Shown piece after piece: positions 17,696 through 25,755 of a stretch of 64,000 nt of DNA. Every line of letters starts with the position of its first letter. Within the stretch, counting starts at the first letter, position 1. The position numbers and the translations under genes are program-made. The notes below the pieces were generated by a model, which saw only the letters and a program-made list of their open reading frames with translations, searched no databases and had not been told where the DNA came from. This DNA comes from Methylovirgula sp963708155 (GTDB taxonomy: Bacteria; Pseudomonadota; Alphaproteobacteria; Rhizobiales; Beijerinckiaceae), in assembly GCA_963708155.1 (NCBI GenBank), contig OY970183.1:2418001-2482000 (forward strand). The letters are read 5' to 3'.

Positions 17696-18114
17696 GATCA
17701 GTCGCCCGTCGGGGTAATGCGCTCGCTTGCGTGAAGCCAATCTGTACCCGAAAGAATCATTATTGGCGATTTGGTCACCTCCTGTCGGCGGCTCGCAGCG
17801 GGGCATCTCGGTGTGGCGTGCAGCAAATGAAAACTCCGCCGTGGAAAGACCGGGGCGATGAAGGGGACGCCGTTAGCAGGCTTCCGAGGCGCCATCCTGG
17901 CGAAAAATTCCCTGATAAACGCGCGCCGCGTCGTTGCGGCTACGGCCAAGTTTTTCCTAGTCTGCGCGCTTTTTTTGTTTGGCAGATTTACCGGAAGTTG
18001 TGCTGCCAAAGACACACACCCCCTACGAAAGCTTCCGCAACGGAATGTCGTAGAAGACCCGTGTTGCAACTCGGAGTAAAAGGAAATCGATATTCAAATT
18101 TTTAGGGGGACGAC
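17696..18114. other. Intergenic region upstream of the outer-membrane protein gene
   Basis: About 420 nt hold no gene I would defend. A 73-codon frame (17858-18079) contains a hydrophobic stretch but has no clear RBS. The strong Shine-Dalgarno AGGGGGA at 18103-18109 belongs to the outer-membrane protein. The promoter of that gene must lie here, but I cannot assign clean -35/-10 boxes. Confidence 0.4.
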
Positions 18115-18958
18115 ATGTTTCGCAGATTACTCATTTCGTCGACTGCACTTGCTGCAATGACCGTCGCCGCAGCGGCAGCGGATCTTCCCAGCACCAAGGG
18201 CGAGCCGGTTTACGCGCCTCCGCCTCCGCCTCCGCCACCTGGACGGGTTTTTATATCGGCGTCAACGGCGGCTACGGCGGCGACCGCTTCGTTTATCCCT
18301 TCAATGCATCGGCGGAAGACATTGTTGACGACGAAGACATCGGCACCATCGGTGCCAATGGAAACGCGAAAATCACGTCGAGCGGCTTCCTCGCCGGTGG
18401 CAGATTGGCTACAATTGGCAGTTTCCGGCCTCCAATTTCGTGCTCGGTGGCGAGGCTGATATCGACTGGGCGTCGATCCGCGGCCGTCTGGGCGCGAATA
18501 TAAATGCCTTCGAGGGCGATGAAGGTCTCAGCGCCAGCGCCGATGCCGGCACGCATCTCCAATATCTTGGCACGGCGCGCGTGCGGCTTGGCTATGCCTT
18601 CGGCAATATCCTGCCATACATTACGGGCGGTTTCGCCTACGGTCAGACGAGTTCCTTCTATAACGTGAACTTCAGCGAGTGGCGATGGCGGCGAAGCCTT
18701 CGGGGATTCAACTCAGCATTCCAGACCGGCTGGACCGCGGGCGCCGGCCTTGAATATCAGATCACGCCAAATCTCTCGTTCAAGACCGAATATCTTTATG
18801 TGAGCCTGTCTCCGACGACACTGTATTCTTTCAATGAAGACGGTCTGAGTTTCAACCTGCAGGAGCGTACCACGGTCAACATCGTCCGCGCTGGCCTGAA
18901 CTACAGGTTCGACTGGTTTGAGCCAGCGGCGCCCGCGCCGGTTGTGGCCAAATACTGA
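18115..18958 (+). CDS. Omp25/Omp31-type outer-membrane beta-barrel protein, two frame breaks
   Basis: The signal peptide (MFRRLLISSTALAAMTVAAA) is followed by a short linker and a polyproline stretch, 'TWTGFYIGVNGGYGG' (the family start of the barrel), 'GGEADIDWASIRG', 'GTARVRLGYAFGNILPYITG', 'FKTEYLYVSL' and a C-terminal 'IVRAGLNYRFDWF' before 'APVVAKY'. That is the layout of the small porin-like Omp25 family. Reading this protein needs frame changes near 18236 (end of the polyproline run) and near 18402 (FLAGG to QIGYNWQF), each -1 or +2. As written the gene would stop early. The alternatives are real decay or sequence error. A strong terminator follows. Confidence 0.78.
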
Positions 18959-18983
18959 TCCCGTTTTCTCCGGGGGAAATCGG

Positions 18984-19014
18984 GGCCGGTGGCGCAAGTC
19001 ACCGGCCTTTTTTT
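18984..19014 (+). terminator. Rho-independent terminator after the outer-membrane protein
   Basis: Stem GGCCGGTG (18984-18991) pairs with CACCGGCC (19000-19007), with an 8-nt loop, directly followed by seven T. It lies 26 nt after the Omp stop codon. Confidence 0.9.
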
Positions 19015-19106
19015 GTGTTCGCAAGACGTTTTAATTAGGCTAAAGCATTCCCGTTCTCGGCCGGCTCGTCGGGGCAACCGCGGGGACGAGTGCTCGACAA
19101 TCCTGT

Positions 19107-20145
19107 TTATGTCGGGAGCTGGAAGTAGCCGAGGAATGCTGCAAGGTTATGCTGTAAATAGTCGATTCGAACGATCGAGCGGCCCGCGCCTTCACGAAAG
19201 GCGCCATCGGGCAGATAATCATTAGCCTGCAACGATAGATTATTAAAAATCTCACCTTTAACGCGAGTAAGGCGCTGCTCATCTGCGCCACCGTGTCGTT
19301 GAAGTATACGCAGGTAAGCCAGAAGAGCCTCGCTACGGCACGCGATCGGTGCGGCGAGTTGGCGGGCTCTATACTGCGGCCAATCGAAGAATCCGTTCGG
19401 CAATCTTCTCCGCGTAGTCCAGAAGTCCGTCATCCGGCGAGACGACATCGGCTGCCTCGATGGCGTACATCATCCAGTGACTGTGCTCTGTCACGCCGTA
19501 ATCGCGTGACGCCAGGTTGTCCAGAATGTCGCGGGCGATTCTCAACTTTGCCATTTCTGGGCGATGATGCAGGGTTTTGAAAAGGGCAAAGAGCGCTTGC
19601 CCTGTGTAGAACTGGCTTCGGATAGGGGGAATGGAGTTTGAGGAACGCTCTCGCACATGATGGAAGTCTCCGTCAGGCCGAATTTGAGCGAGTAAGTGCT
19701 CACAAAGGTTGTCCACCAGGTCTGGCCGCTTGCGAGGAGCGGTGGGGGATAAGAACCTTACTGAAGAACCAGGTTTGCATTTCACTTGTTCAGAGAAAGA
19801 TAGAACTGCAAGTGTAGTTAGGGCGGTTCCTCCGAGCTTTATAAATCCGTCCTCGGTGAGGCAAAACCCTGCTTCCCCGCTTGCTATAAGATGTTTGCGC
19901 AGCAACCAGCTTAAAGCTTGCCGGATCGAGCCCTCGAACGAACCCGGCAAGATTTGCGCACTCGAAGCTTCATTCAAAGCCCAGATGCACGCGGCGTGGC
20001 GCGCTATACTGTAACCTTCGATCTCGGCATCGTTGGCCGCATCGTAACTATACAGAAACCGGCCGTCTGAGCGGATCAACTTCGCCAAGCGCATGGCTGT
20101 CGACGGCGCTACATTCCGAAGGTCGAGCGTCATTAATAACAACAT
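19107..20145 (-). CDS. Alpha/alpha-toroid (six-hairpin glycosidase-like) protein, one frame break
   Basis: Repeated helical segments with 'YSYDAANDAEIEGYSIARHA', 'GEAGFCLTEDGFIKLGGTAL', 'LAQIRPDGDFHH', 'FYTGQALFALFKTLHHRPEM' and 'TEHSHWMMYAIEAAD' fit a toroid of the lanthionine-synthetase/glycosidase type. The C-terminal part (RARQLAAPIACRSEALLAYL to FLGYFQLP) is in another frame after one extra base near 19372. The start near 20145 (AAGGG before ATG) is uncertain and the N-terminus may be shortened. Enzymatic activity is not established. The gene lies antisense between an intact Omp terminator and a second Omp C-terminal remnant, which suggests insertion. Confidence 0.6.
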
Positions 20146-20211
20146 CCCTTGTGAGGCTCGATTTTGCGCGACTTCGACGGCAATTATAACCTGGATTTGG
20201 GACTTCCATAA

Positions 20212-20286
20212 CGCGCCACAGGCATTGGAAACACCGGCGACTGGTTCGCGCCACCGCCGCCTCCGCCCGTGGTCGCGAAATATTGA
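20212..20286 (+). pseudogene. C-terminal remnant of a second Omp25-like gene
   Basis: The last codons read GDWFAPPPPPPVVAKY followed by TGA. The intact neighbour ends DWFEPAAPAPVVAKY. The match covers the DWF and VVAKY ends, including stop position and proline linker. A UUCG-capped terminator follows, like the one after the intact copy. No barrel upstream survives: an in-frame TAA lies 24 codons before the stop. This looks like the tail of a tandem paralogue whose body was lost or replaced by the opposite-strand gene at 19107-20145. Confidence 0.75.
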
Positions 20287-20325
20287 GGTCTTGAAGGTCT
20301 TTGAACGAATCGCCTTCAAGTATCC

Positions 20326-20353
20326 AACCGGCGGCTTCGGCCGCCGGTTTTTT
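20326..20353 (+). terminator. Rho-independent terminator (UUCG loop)
   Basis: Stem AACCGGCGGC (20326-20335) pairs with GCCGCCGGTT (20340-20349). The loop is TTCG, and the right arm runs into six T. It probably terminated the lost Omp copy. Confidence 0.9.
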
Positions 20354-20464
20354 GTTTTCCCCTGCTGCAAATGCAAAAAAGCCCGCGAACCCCATGGGTC
20401 GCGGGTCTGAAACGATTGCGGGTTGTGCCGGACCGGCTAGCGACGCCAGCGGTTTGGCGAAGCC

Positions 20465-20704
20465 TCAGAACTTAAAGAATTTCTCGCGCAGGCCGTCTTC
20501 GTACTGTTGCTTCAGCTCGATCACCTTGTTGCGGGCGTCGTCCTCGCGGAAATGCGCGTCTTCCCACTTGTCGATGTCTTCAATCAACTCCGGCGCGGTG
20601 GAAACCAGGGCTTCCTCTTCCTTGATGGCGACGATCCAGGCCTCAACAGCGGCCTTGTAGGCGGCTTGAATTTGCTCGAGTTCTGCGACGAGTTGATCGG
20701 ACAT
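20465..20704 (-). CDS. Small helical hypothetical protein (79 aa)
   Basis: The protein is almost entirely charged helix: 'MSDQLVAELEQIQAAYKAAV', then 'EDIDKWEDAHFREDDARNKV' and 'ELKQQYEDGLREKFFKF'. Heptad-like spacing suggests a coiled coil. I chose ATG 20704 (downstream of GGAGGT on the minus strand) over a longer frame to 20773. Orthologue-like proteins occur in Rhizobiales as conserved hypotheticals, by recollection. No known function. Confidence 0.65.
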   Translation of the reverse strand: MSDQLVAELEQIQAAYKAAVEAWIVAIKEEEALVSTAPELIEDIDKWEDAHFREDDARNKVIELKQQYEDGLREKFFKF

Positions 20705-20776
20705 GGCGCACCTCCGTTGCAGCCTGCTTAGGGGGCGATCATGAAGCCTGCGTGACGCTGGCCCATGCGGCAAAGG

Positions 20777-21016
20777 TCATTTGGCCGCCGGTTTTGCGGT
20801 GCGGACGAAGCAGATTTTTGGGCCCGGCGGCAGCTTTTTCCCGGACTCCATCTGGAAAATGGTGAAGCCGGGCGGGCACTCGGCGGCTTTCGACCTGATG
20901 AGGATTGTCGTGTGAATGGTCGTGTCTTTCCCCGCCGCGTCTTCGGCGGCGGCAGGCGACGTGCCGAACGCGCAGCAGCATGAGAGGGCATAGAGAATCA
21001 CCGGCAATTTTCGCAT
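20777..21016 (-). CDS. Secreted small hypothetical protein (79 aa)
   Basis: A signal peptide (MRKLPVILYALSCCCAFGTS) with AAA cleavage near residue 24 precedes a short mature domain with two cysteines (CPPGFTIF and ICFVRTA) that could form a disulfide. The start is ATG 21016. The longer frame upstream overlaps the tRNA-Gly gene and is not coding. The role is unknown. A periplasmic location is predicted from the signal peptide. Confidence 0.55.
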   Translation of the reverse strand: MRKLPVILYALSCCCAFGTSPAAAEDAAGKDTTIHTTILIRSKAAECPPGFTIFQMESGKKLPPGPKICFVRTAKPAAK

Positions 21017-21099
21017 ATCCAACCTTCGGGAATTCGCACCGCGGAGGGTCACCGGACGCGGTTGCAATGGCCAGGGCCGCATAGCATAGTCCGCCGCGC

Positions 21100-21173
21100 G
21101 CGGGTGTAGCTCAATGGTAGAGCAGCAGCCTTCCAAGCTGAATACGAGGGTTCGATTCCCTTCACCCGCTCCA
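21100..21173 (+). tRNA. tRNA-Gly (UCC)
   Basis: Acceptor GCGGGTG pairs with CACCCGC, followed by discriminator T and an encoded CCA. The D arm is GCTCAATGGTAGAGC, the anticodon loop CTTCCAA (anticodon TCC), and the T arm AGGGTTCGATTCCCT. The length is 74 nt with CCA. Confidence 0.95.
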
Positions 21174-21226
21174 GTTTTGCTCCTGTGGCGTTGCCGTGAC
21201 TTAAGTTTTTGGGCTGGAGAAAAGCC

Positions 21227-21556
21227 ATGATTGTTGCGACGACCAATGATCTTGCCGGGTACCGTATCGTCCGCCATCTCGGCCTCGTGCGCGGCATCAC
21301 CGTGCGGTCGCGCAGCGTGGTCGGAAATTTCGTCGGCGGTTTGCAATCCTTCTTCGGCGGTCAGATCGGTGCTTTCGTCCATCTGGCAGAAACCGCGCGG
21401 CAGGAGGCTTTCGACAATATGTGCGAGCACGCGCGCCAGGGCGGCGCGAATGCCGTCGTCGCCATGCGTTACGACGCCAACGAGATCACCGACGGGATCA
21501 CCGAGGTTCTGGCCTATGGCACCGCCGTCTGGGTGGAGCCTGTCAGCTCAACTTGA
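21227..21556 (+). CDS. YbjQ/UPF0145 family protein
   Basis: The protein is 109 aa. It carries the UPF0145 pattern 'GYRIVRHLGLVRGITVRSRS', a Gly-rich 'GNFVGGLQSFFGGQIGAF' turn, 'ARQEAFDNMCEHARQGGANA' and 'VVAMRYDANEITDGITEVLA'. Members form pentameric rings of unknown role and are often named heavy-metal-binding by homology only. ATG 21227 follows a GGAGAAAAG Shine-Dalgarno. The 3' end overlaps the convergent secreted protein by 9 nt. Confidence 0.88.
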   Translation: MIVATTNDLAGYRIVRHLGLVRGITVRSRSVVGNFVGGLQSFFGGQIGAFVHLAETARQEAFDNMCEHARQGGANAVVAMRYDANEITDGITEVLAYGTAVWVEPVSST

Positions 21557-21991
21557 CGGCTTACCCTTCAGCGTCTGCCAGCTCTTTTCCGCCTCCGCCA
21601 GATAGTTTTGCGGCGCGTCGAGGAAAAAGACGAGCGAGGTGGCCGAGGTGAAGCAATAGAGCTTGTGGGTGTCGGGGTTGATCCAGTTGATCGAGCAATC
21701 GGCGGGGATCAGCTTGCCCGCGACAAGGCCGATCGGATCGTTATCGTCGAAGGCACCCTTCATTTTCACCGGCGGGACGACCCATTTCCAGATGCCCTTT
21801 CCGGACTTCCGCGCCGCGGCGATGCGCGGATCCTGCACGGTGTCCGCCATGTCGCTGTCGAACGCCTGCTGCGCTTTAGCGCCGGGCGGCGAATCGGCAC
21901 TCTGGGCCAGCGCCGCGCCGCCCAAAGCGCCGAAGGCCAACGTCGAAAGCGCCAGCAGCATGCCGCGCACGCGGTCAACAGGTCCGGCCAT
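21548..21991 (-). CDS. Secreted hypothetical protein (147 aa)
   Basis: The signal peptide is 'MAGPVDRVRGMLLALSTLAF' continuing with GALGGAALAQ, and cleavage is likely after ALAQS. The mature domain has 'GKGIWKWVVPPVKMKGAFDD' and 'LIPADCSINWINPDTHKLYC', with two cysteines, then 'ATSLVFFLDAPQNYLAEAEK'. I do not recognise the family. ATG 21991 has GGAG 7 nt upstream. A more upstream in-frame ATG (22006) lacks one. It lies between tRNA-Gly and tRNA-Trp on the opposite strand. Confidence 0.6.
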   Translation of the reverse strand: MAGPVDRVRGMLLALSTLAFGALGGAALAQSADSPPGAKAQQAFDSDMADTVQDPRIAAARKSGKGIWKWVVPPVKMKGAFDDNDPIGLVAGKLIPADCSINWINPDTHKLYCFTSATSLVFFLDAPQNYLAEAEKSWQTLKGKPSS

Positions 21992-22136
21992 GGGGATCTC
22001 CGTCAAATTGCTTTGCTGGGATTATAGGCTCTTGATCCGACTTTGACAGTGCGCCCGGCGAGAGACGTGATTGCAGCGATCGCGGGGCAGGAGCCGCTTG
22101 CTTTGCAGGGCCGCCTGCGGCTAATACGGGGGCGCT

Positions 22137-22212
22137 AGGAGTGTAGCTCAATTGGTAGAGCACCGGTCTCCAAAACCGGGGGTTGGGGGTTCGAGTCCCT
22201 CCTCTCCTGCCA
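22137..22212 (+). tRNA. tRNA-Trp (CCA)
   Basis: The sequence AGGAGTG...CTCTCCTG-CCA gives an acceptor with one mismatch. D arm GCTCAATTGGTAGAGC, anticodon loop TCTCCAAAA (anticodon CCA) and T arm GGGGGTTCGAGTCCCTC are present. The length is 76 nt with CCA. In many Alphaproteobacteria this tRNA lies directly before secE-nusG. Here secE is 8 kb further on. Confidence 0.95.
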
Positions 22213-22400
22213 TTGCGCACGTCCCGCCATATCCAAGAAAAACAGAAAGATATGGAATCGGCTCCCGCGGGACAGCTTTTCAAGGACGCCGGAGGCTCCT
22301 CGGGCCTGACCCGGTATCTTCTGCCTCGCATCGCTCAAGGTTGCGCCCTGCTTCGGTCGAGTTGCAGTAAATTGCCCCGTTTTGTCGGCAGGAGACCCCG

Positions 22401-23225
22401 GTGACGATTCGCGGCCCCATGTTATCTCCCGGCCGGCCCACCGTGCTCACGATCGCAACGCCTGACTATCAGGATCGCTGGCAATTTTGCATCGACAGCC
22501 AGCGGCTCTATTGCAACAGATACGGCTATGAGCACGCAATTATCCCTCAGCCCGAATCGTCGTTACATCCGAAATGGGCGAAACTCGACATCGCGCTGCG
22601 GCTCTTGATTTCGGAAACAGATGTTCTGCTGATCGATTGCGACGCGGAGATCGCTCCGAATTGTCCGCCCTTTACCAACGTTCTTACGACATCGGCGGCG
22701 CACGATTTCTTTTTTGTCCGCGGCATCTCAGGGCGCGTGAATTCGGGCGTGCTTATCTTGCGCGGCGGCGTGGGCAGCGGAGCCTCGGCGCTTCTGCGCG
22801 ATTGTCTCGCCCATCGCCTGGAGAGGGTGCCACCCGAGGACTTCGTGTCCGAAGAAGGCGAGAATGGCCACATAATCCATTTCGCCAAACGCGAGGCTCA
22901 TGCGAGTCGTGGCAAAGAGCTCGGGCTGGAATGGAACTGCTCAAATCCGGCCCGGGCGCCAGATGCGTTCATTCGGCATTACACCAATCGTCTTCGCGCG
23001 GCTCTGGAAGCCGGCGAATTCAGGCCGCCTGAGAATGAAGATCGCCTCGATCCGCCCAAGCCTCGACCGGCCAGCGCCGGGCGAGGCAGATGGCTCTTCG
23101 CTCAGGGCTTGGCGAAGGGAAGCGGCGGCGCCTCGGGCCGTGGCACCAGCGGCGCCGAGACGATGGCCGGCGCGTCGAGGTTCAGGGTCTTGAGGTCGAT
23201 GCTGCGCAGAACCTGGTCGTCATAG
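22401..23225 (+). CDS. GT34 (GMA12/MNN10)-like glycosyltransferase
   Basis: The protein is 274 aa as read. The N-terminal half fits a GT-A nucleotide-sugar transferase: 'VLTIATPDYQDRWQFCIDSQ', 'YCNRYGYEHAIIPQPESSLH', 'PKWAKLDIALRLLISETDVL' and 'LLIDCDAEI', whose DCD is the metal/nucleotide-sugar DxD. 'GRVNSGVLILRGG' and a later His-rich patch resemble GT34 acceptor-side blocks. GTG 22401 has AGGAG 8 nt upstream. The last 40 residues are Gly/Arg/Ser-rich and overlap the convergent hydrolase by 124 nt, so the true stop may have been earlier and the tail may be run-on. Confidence 0.65.
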   Translation: MTIRGPMLSPGRPTVLTIATPDYQDRWQFCIDSQRLYCNRYGYEHAIIPQPESSLHPKWAKLDIALRLLISETDVLLIDCDAEIAPNCPPFTNVLTTSAAHDFFFVRGISGRVNSGVLILRGGVGSGASALLRDCLAHRLERVPPEDFVSEEGENGHIIHFAKREAHASRGKELGLEWNCSNPARAPDAFIRHYTNRLRAALEAGEFRPPENEDRLDPPKPRPASAGRGRWLFAQGLAKGSGGASGRGTSGAETMAGASRFRVLRSMLRRTWSS

Positions 23226-24217
23226 GCTTTGACGTAATAAACGCGATTGGTGAGATCGGCGATCGACGACCACTGGGTGAACTCCCACTCCTCTTCGCCA
23301 CCGCTGTCCGGCCGAATCCAGCCCTTGGGAATATCGAAATTGTTGAGGATGTGTTCGGCGGCGCGCACGCTGGCGATGCCATCGGGCTGGCGCTGCGCCG
23401 AGGCCGCATAGCCCAGAGCCCGGATGAAGCGCGACGGCGGGGTCGGATCGCCGGGGATGCCGAGCAGGCCGGAGCCCTGGCCGAACGAAGCCAGGGTCTG
23501 GCCGGCGATCTGCAGCGGCGGCGCGTTGACCGGCGAAAGCTTGACGTAGTTCCGCAGGTTGGTCACCTGCCAGTCGAAAGGCGGCGAATTGGTCATGACG
23601 CCGAAGGGATTGTCATAGACCTTCAGCGTGCCGTCGATGGGTTCGATCACCAGCGAGGCACCGGAGGCATCGTGCAAGGTGTAATGCAGCGGCGGCGCGA
23701 TGCCGAGATGGGGTTCCTTGATCCCGACCACCGCGATCCCGGAGAGGGCCGCCTTGACCTCGGCGACGGTCGCGAAATTGGTCAGGGCCCAGGTCAGGAA
23801 ATCCCAGGGCGCGAGGGATTTTGCAGGGTCTGTTTTGGCGGCGTCGGCATAGCCCGCATAACCGGGGAAATAGAGCATGCCGCCGGCGAGGCCCTTCTCG
23901 TTCAACCCGTCGACCAGGATCGGATAGCCAAGGCCGTTGAGTCCGACAGCCGCATATTTGCTCGTCCACTTCAGCGCGCCTGCTTTGTCGTCAGGGCCTG
24001 TCGAGGTCAGTGTAAGATGACGCGGAATGGCAATGGCGGCGGATTTCAGATCGAAGCCGAATTCCATCGTGCGCCCGTAAACGATGCCGCCGGTCTGGGT
24101 GCGGATGGTGAAGCTGGTGCAAGCTTGTGCCCCTGTACCCAATGCGAGGGTCGCGGCTAGCAGGACTGCCGTGCAGCCGCGGGAAATTTTGGAAAATGGA
24201 TATGCTTTCGAACGCAT
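23102..24217 (-). CDS. Choloylglycine hydrolase/penicillin V acylase-family protein (Ntn), exported
   Basis: An N-terminal-nucleophile amide hydrolase of 371 aa. The signal peptide ends ALGTGAQA, leaving Cys as the first mature residue (CTSFTIRTQTGGIVYGRTME). This Cys is the autocatalytic nucleophile, and Arg and Asp of 'GRTMEFGFDL' follow as expected. 'GLNGLGYPILVDGLNEKGLA', 'YDNPFGVMTNSPPFDWQ' and 'LRNYVKLSPVNAPP' are conserved family blocks. Gram-negative members often cleave acyl-homoserine lactones or penicillin V rather than bile salts. The substrate is unknown. ATG 24217 is preferred over one at 24244. Confidence 0.88.
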   Translation of the reverse strand: MRSKAYPFSKISRGCTAVLLAATLALGTGAQACTSFTIRTQTGGIVYGRTMEFGFDLKSAAIAIPRHLTLTSTGPDDKAGALKWTSKYAAVGLNGLGYPILVDGLNEKGLAGGMLYFPGYAGYADAAKTDPAKSLAPWDFLTWALTNFATVAEVKAALSGIAVVGIKEPHLGIAPPLHYTLHDASGASLVIEPIDGTLKVYDNPFGVMTNSPPFDWQVTNLRNYVKLSPVNAPPLQIAGQTLASFGQGSGLLGIPGDPTPPSRFIRALGYAASAQRQPDGIASVRAAEHILNNFDIPKGWIRPDSGGEEEWEFTQWSSIADLTNRVYYVKAYDDQVLRSIDLKTLNLDAPAIVSAPLVPRPEAPPLPFAKP

Positions 24218-24591
24218 CGAATTTCTCCTGTGGCCTGACACCATGCGCGTTCCGCGGCCTTCTGGAGAACAGCAAACGTGCTCGCCATTGTTCGAACAAT
24301 GGGATGCACGTCTTAAGAGCGGCTGACCGGATCGGGAGCTGACCCGCGACCTGTTGCGATATCCAAATATTTCCTTAACCGACGCTTTCGCGCTTAGGTC
24401 AAAACGGCGGAATGAGAGAGCGGGAGGGGTATCCTCCCGGATTGATGGCGCTGAGAGCCGCCTGGCGGCTGTAAACCATTAATGCGCGCAACCGGAAATA
24501 ATCATTTGTTCAGCCTTTCTCCCTAACGTGCATCACTTATTCACGGGCCGATTTAGGGCCTCCCGCCGGCTTTTCATTATCGAGATTTGAG
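24218..24591. other. Intergenic region between divergent genes
   Basis: About 370 nt contain no gene. A GC-rich inverted repeat (GGGAGGGGTATCCTCCC, about 24422-24438) is visible. The promoters of the hydrolase and of the SinR-like gene must lie here. Confidence 0.4.
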
Positions 24592-24912
24592 ATGGAAATT
24601 TACATCGTCGTATGTAAGCTCCGCTCGAAGCCCGTGTACGAGAGCTTTTGCGAAAGCATCAAGGCGCTCAGCGATGCGTGGTGGCATTGCGACGAGCCGA
24701 CCTGGCTCATCAGAACCTCCCTTCGGCCCCGACAAATCAAAACGAAGCTCGCGGAGCATCTGCTGCCCGACGAACAACTCCTGATCCTGGCTTGTAAGGA
24801 AACGGCAGTCTGGGACGGATTCGACAATGTTTCGGCGATGTGGCTGAAGGCGGCCTTCAGGCAAGCCTCCGCTGTGAGGGCAGGCCGCCAGGCCGCTCAT
24901 TACGCCGAATAA
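24592..24912 (+). CDS. SinR/Cas2-like small protein
   Basis: The protein is 106 aa. The order 'MEIYIVVCKLRSKPVYESF', then 'SDAWWHCDEPTWLIRTSLRP', 'HLLPDEQLLILACKETAVW' and 'GFDNVSAMWLKAAF' matches the 'SinR family' that I recall: small ferredoxin-fold proteins related in shape to Cas2/VapD. Relatives usually begin 'YxxxYDLRKPGRDY', followed by 'WWHxLDSTWLI'. The Cas2-like catalytic Asp of the first strand is replaced here (VVCKLRS). No CRISPR array or cas genes are near. The function is unknown. ATG 24592 has GAGATTTGAGATGG-like purine sequence upstream. Confidence 0.6.
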   Translation: MEIYIVVCKLRSKPVYESFCESIKALSDAWWHCDEPTWLIRTSLRPRQIKTKLAEHLLPDEQLLILACKETAVWDGFDNVSAMWLKAAFRQASAVRAGRQAAHYAE

Positions 24913-25106
24913 ACACCACCTGGATCGAGCGGCAGATCCATCCCGTTTACGAACTTCGTTGTTGCCTAATCGGCGCCTTCGCGATTGCATCAAAACGCGG
25001 GGAGGTCGCGCCGGTATCGCGAGCGGTGCGTTTATGTCGCCGCGGGCTCGACATCCGACATTCGCCGGCTTAGAGGGCCGCGCGAATTCTATTTGAGGGA
25101 GCAGTG

Positions 25107-25541
25107 ATGCCGTCGGTCTTTTCCTGGCAGGTTTGGGCCGGCCTTTCGGCCTTTTTCGCCGCGCTGACGGCGATCTTGGCCAAGCTCGGCGTAGAAAACA
25201 TCAATTCGAACTTCGCGACCTTCATTCGAACCGGGTTCGTGCTGCTTCTCACGCTGGCGGTCGTCAGCGCGGCGCGGCAATGGCAGCCGCTGAATTCGAT
25301 CTCCGGCCGCAGTTTTCTCTTCCTGGCGCTCTCGGCGCTGGCGACGGGCGCGTCGTGGCTTTGCTATTTTCGCGCGCTCCAGCTTGGCGAGGCGGCCAAG
25401 GTCGCCCCGATCGATAAGCTCAGCGTCGTCCTCGTCGCGCTGTTCGGCGTCACATTCCTGGGGGAGAGGCTCAGCTTCGCGAATTGGCTGGGCGTTGCCT
25501 TCATGGCGCTAGGGGCGATTCTGGTGGCTTTCAAGTTTTAA
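25107..25541 (+). CDS. EamA-family small transporter (half-size DMT)
   Basis: The protein is 144 aa with four to five hydrophobic segments: 'WAGLSAFFAALTAILAKLGV', 'FATFIRTGFVLLLTLAVVSA', 'FLFLALSALATGASWLCYFR', 'APIDKLSVVLVALFGVTFLG' and 'WLGVAFMALGAILVAF'. The 'GEAAKVAPIDKLS' and 'FLGERLSFANWLGV' motifs are typical of EamA. It corresponds to a single EamA repeat and is likely to dimerise. ATG 25107 follows GAGGGAGCAGTG. A GTG 3 nt upstream is an alternative. The substrate is unknown. Confidence 0.85.
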   Translation: MPSVFSWQVWAGLSAFFAALTAILAKLGVENINSNFATFIRTGFVLLLTLAVVSAARQWQPLNSISGRSFLFLALSALATGASWLCYFRALQLGEAAKVAPIDKLSVVLVALFGVTFLGERLSFANWLGVAFMALGAILVAFKF

Positions 25542-25755
25542 GACCCACCGGCAGGCGCGTGCGAGCGCGGCAGAAGGAGAGACGATTTTTCTCCCGTGCC
25601 CGGCAAGCTTATCTGTTTATTGCCGAATTTCATTGTACATAAAAATTATAGACTTAATCGTTGACTTCGTCCAAGAAACTCGCTTCTTTGGGCGCTCGCA
25701 CAGCCGTGAACATAGCAATTGGCGGCCGTCTTGCTGTCTCCTTGAAGGGGGTTTT

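Noticed and set aside
19107..20353. Insertion sequence between the two Omp ends
   Set aside because: No transposase, terminal inverted repeats or target duplication were found. The filling gene looks like a toroid protein.
24592..24912. CRISPR-Cas locus suggested by the Cas2-like protein
   Set aside because: No spaced direct repeats and no cas1, cas3, cas9 or other cas genes are in the window.
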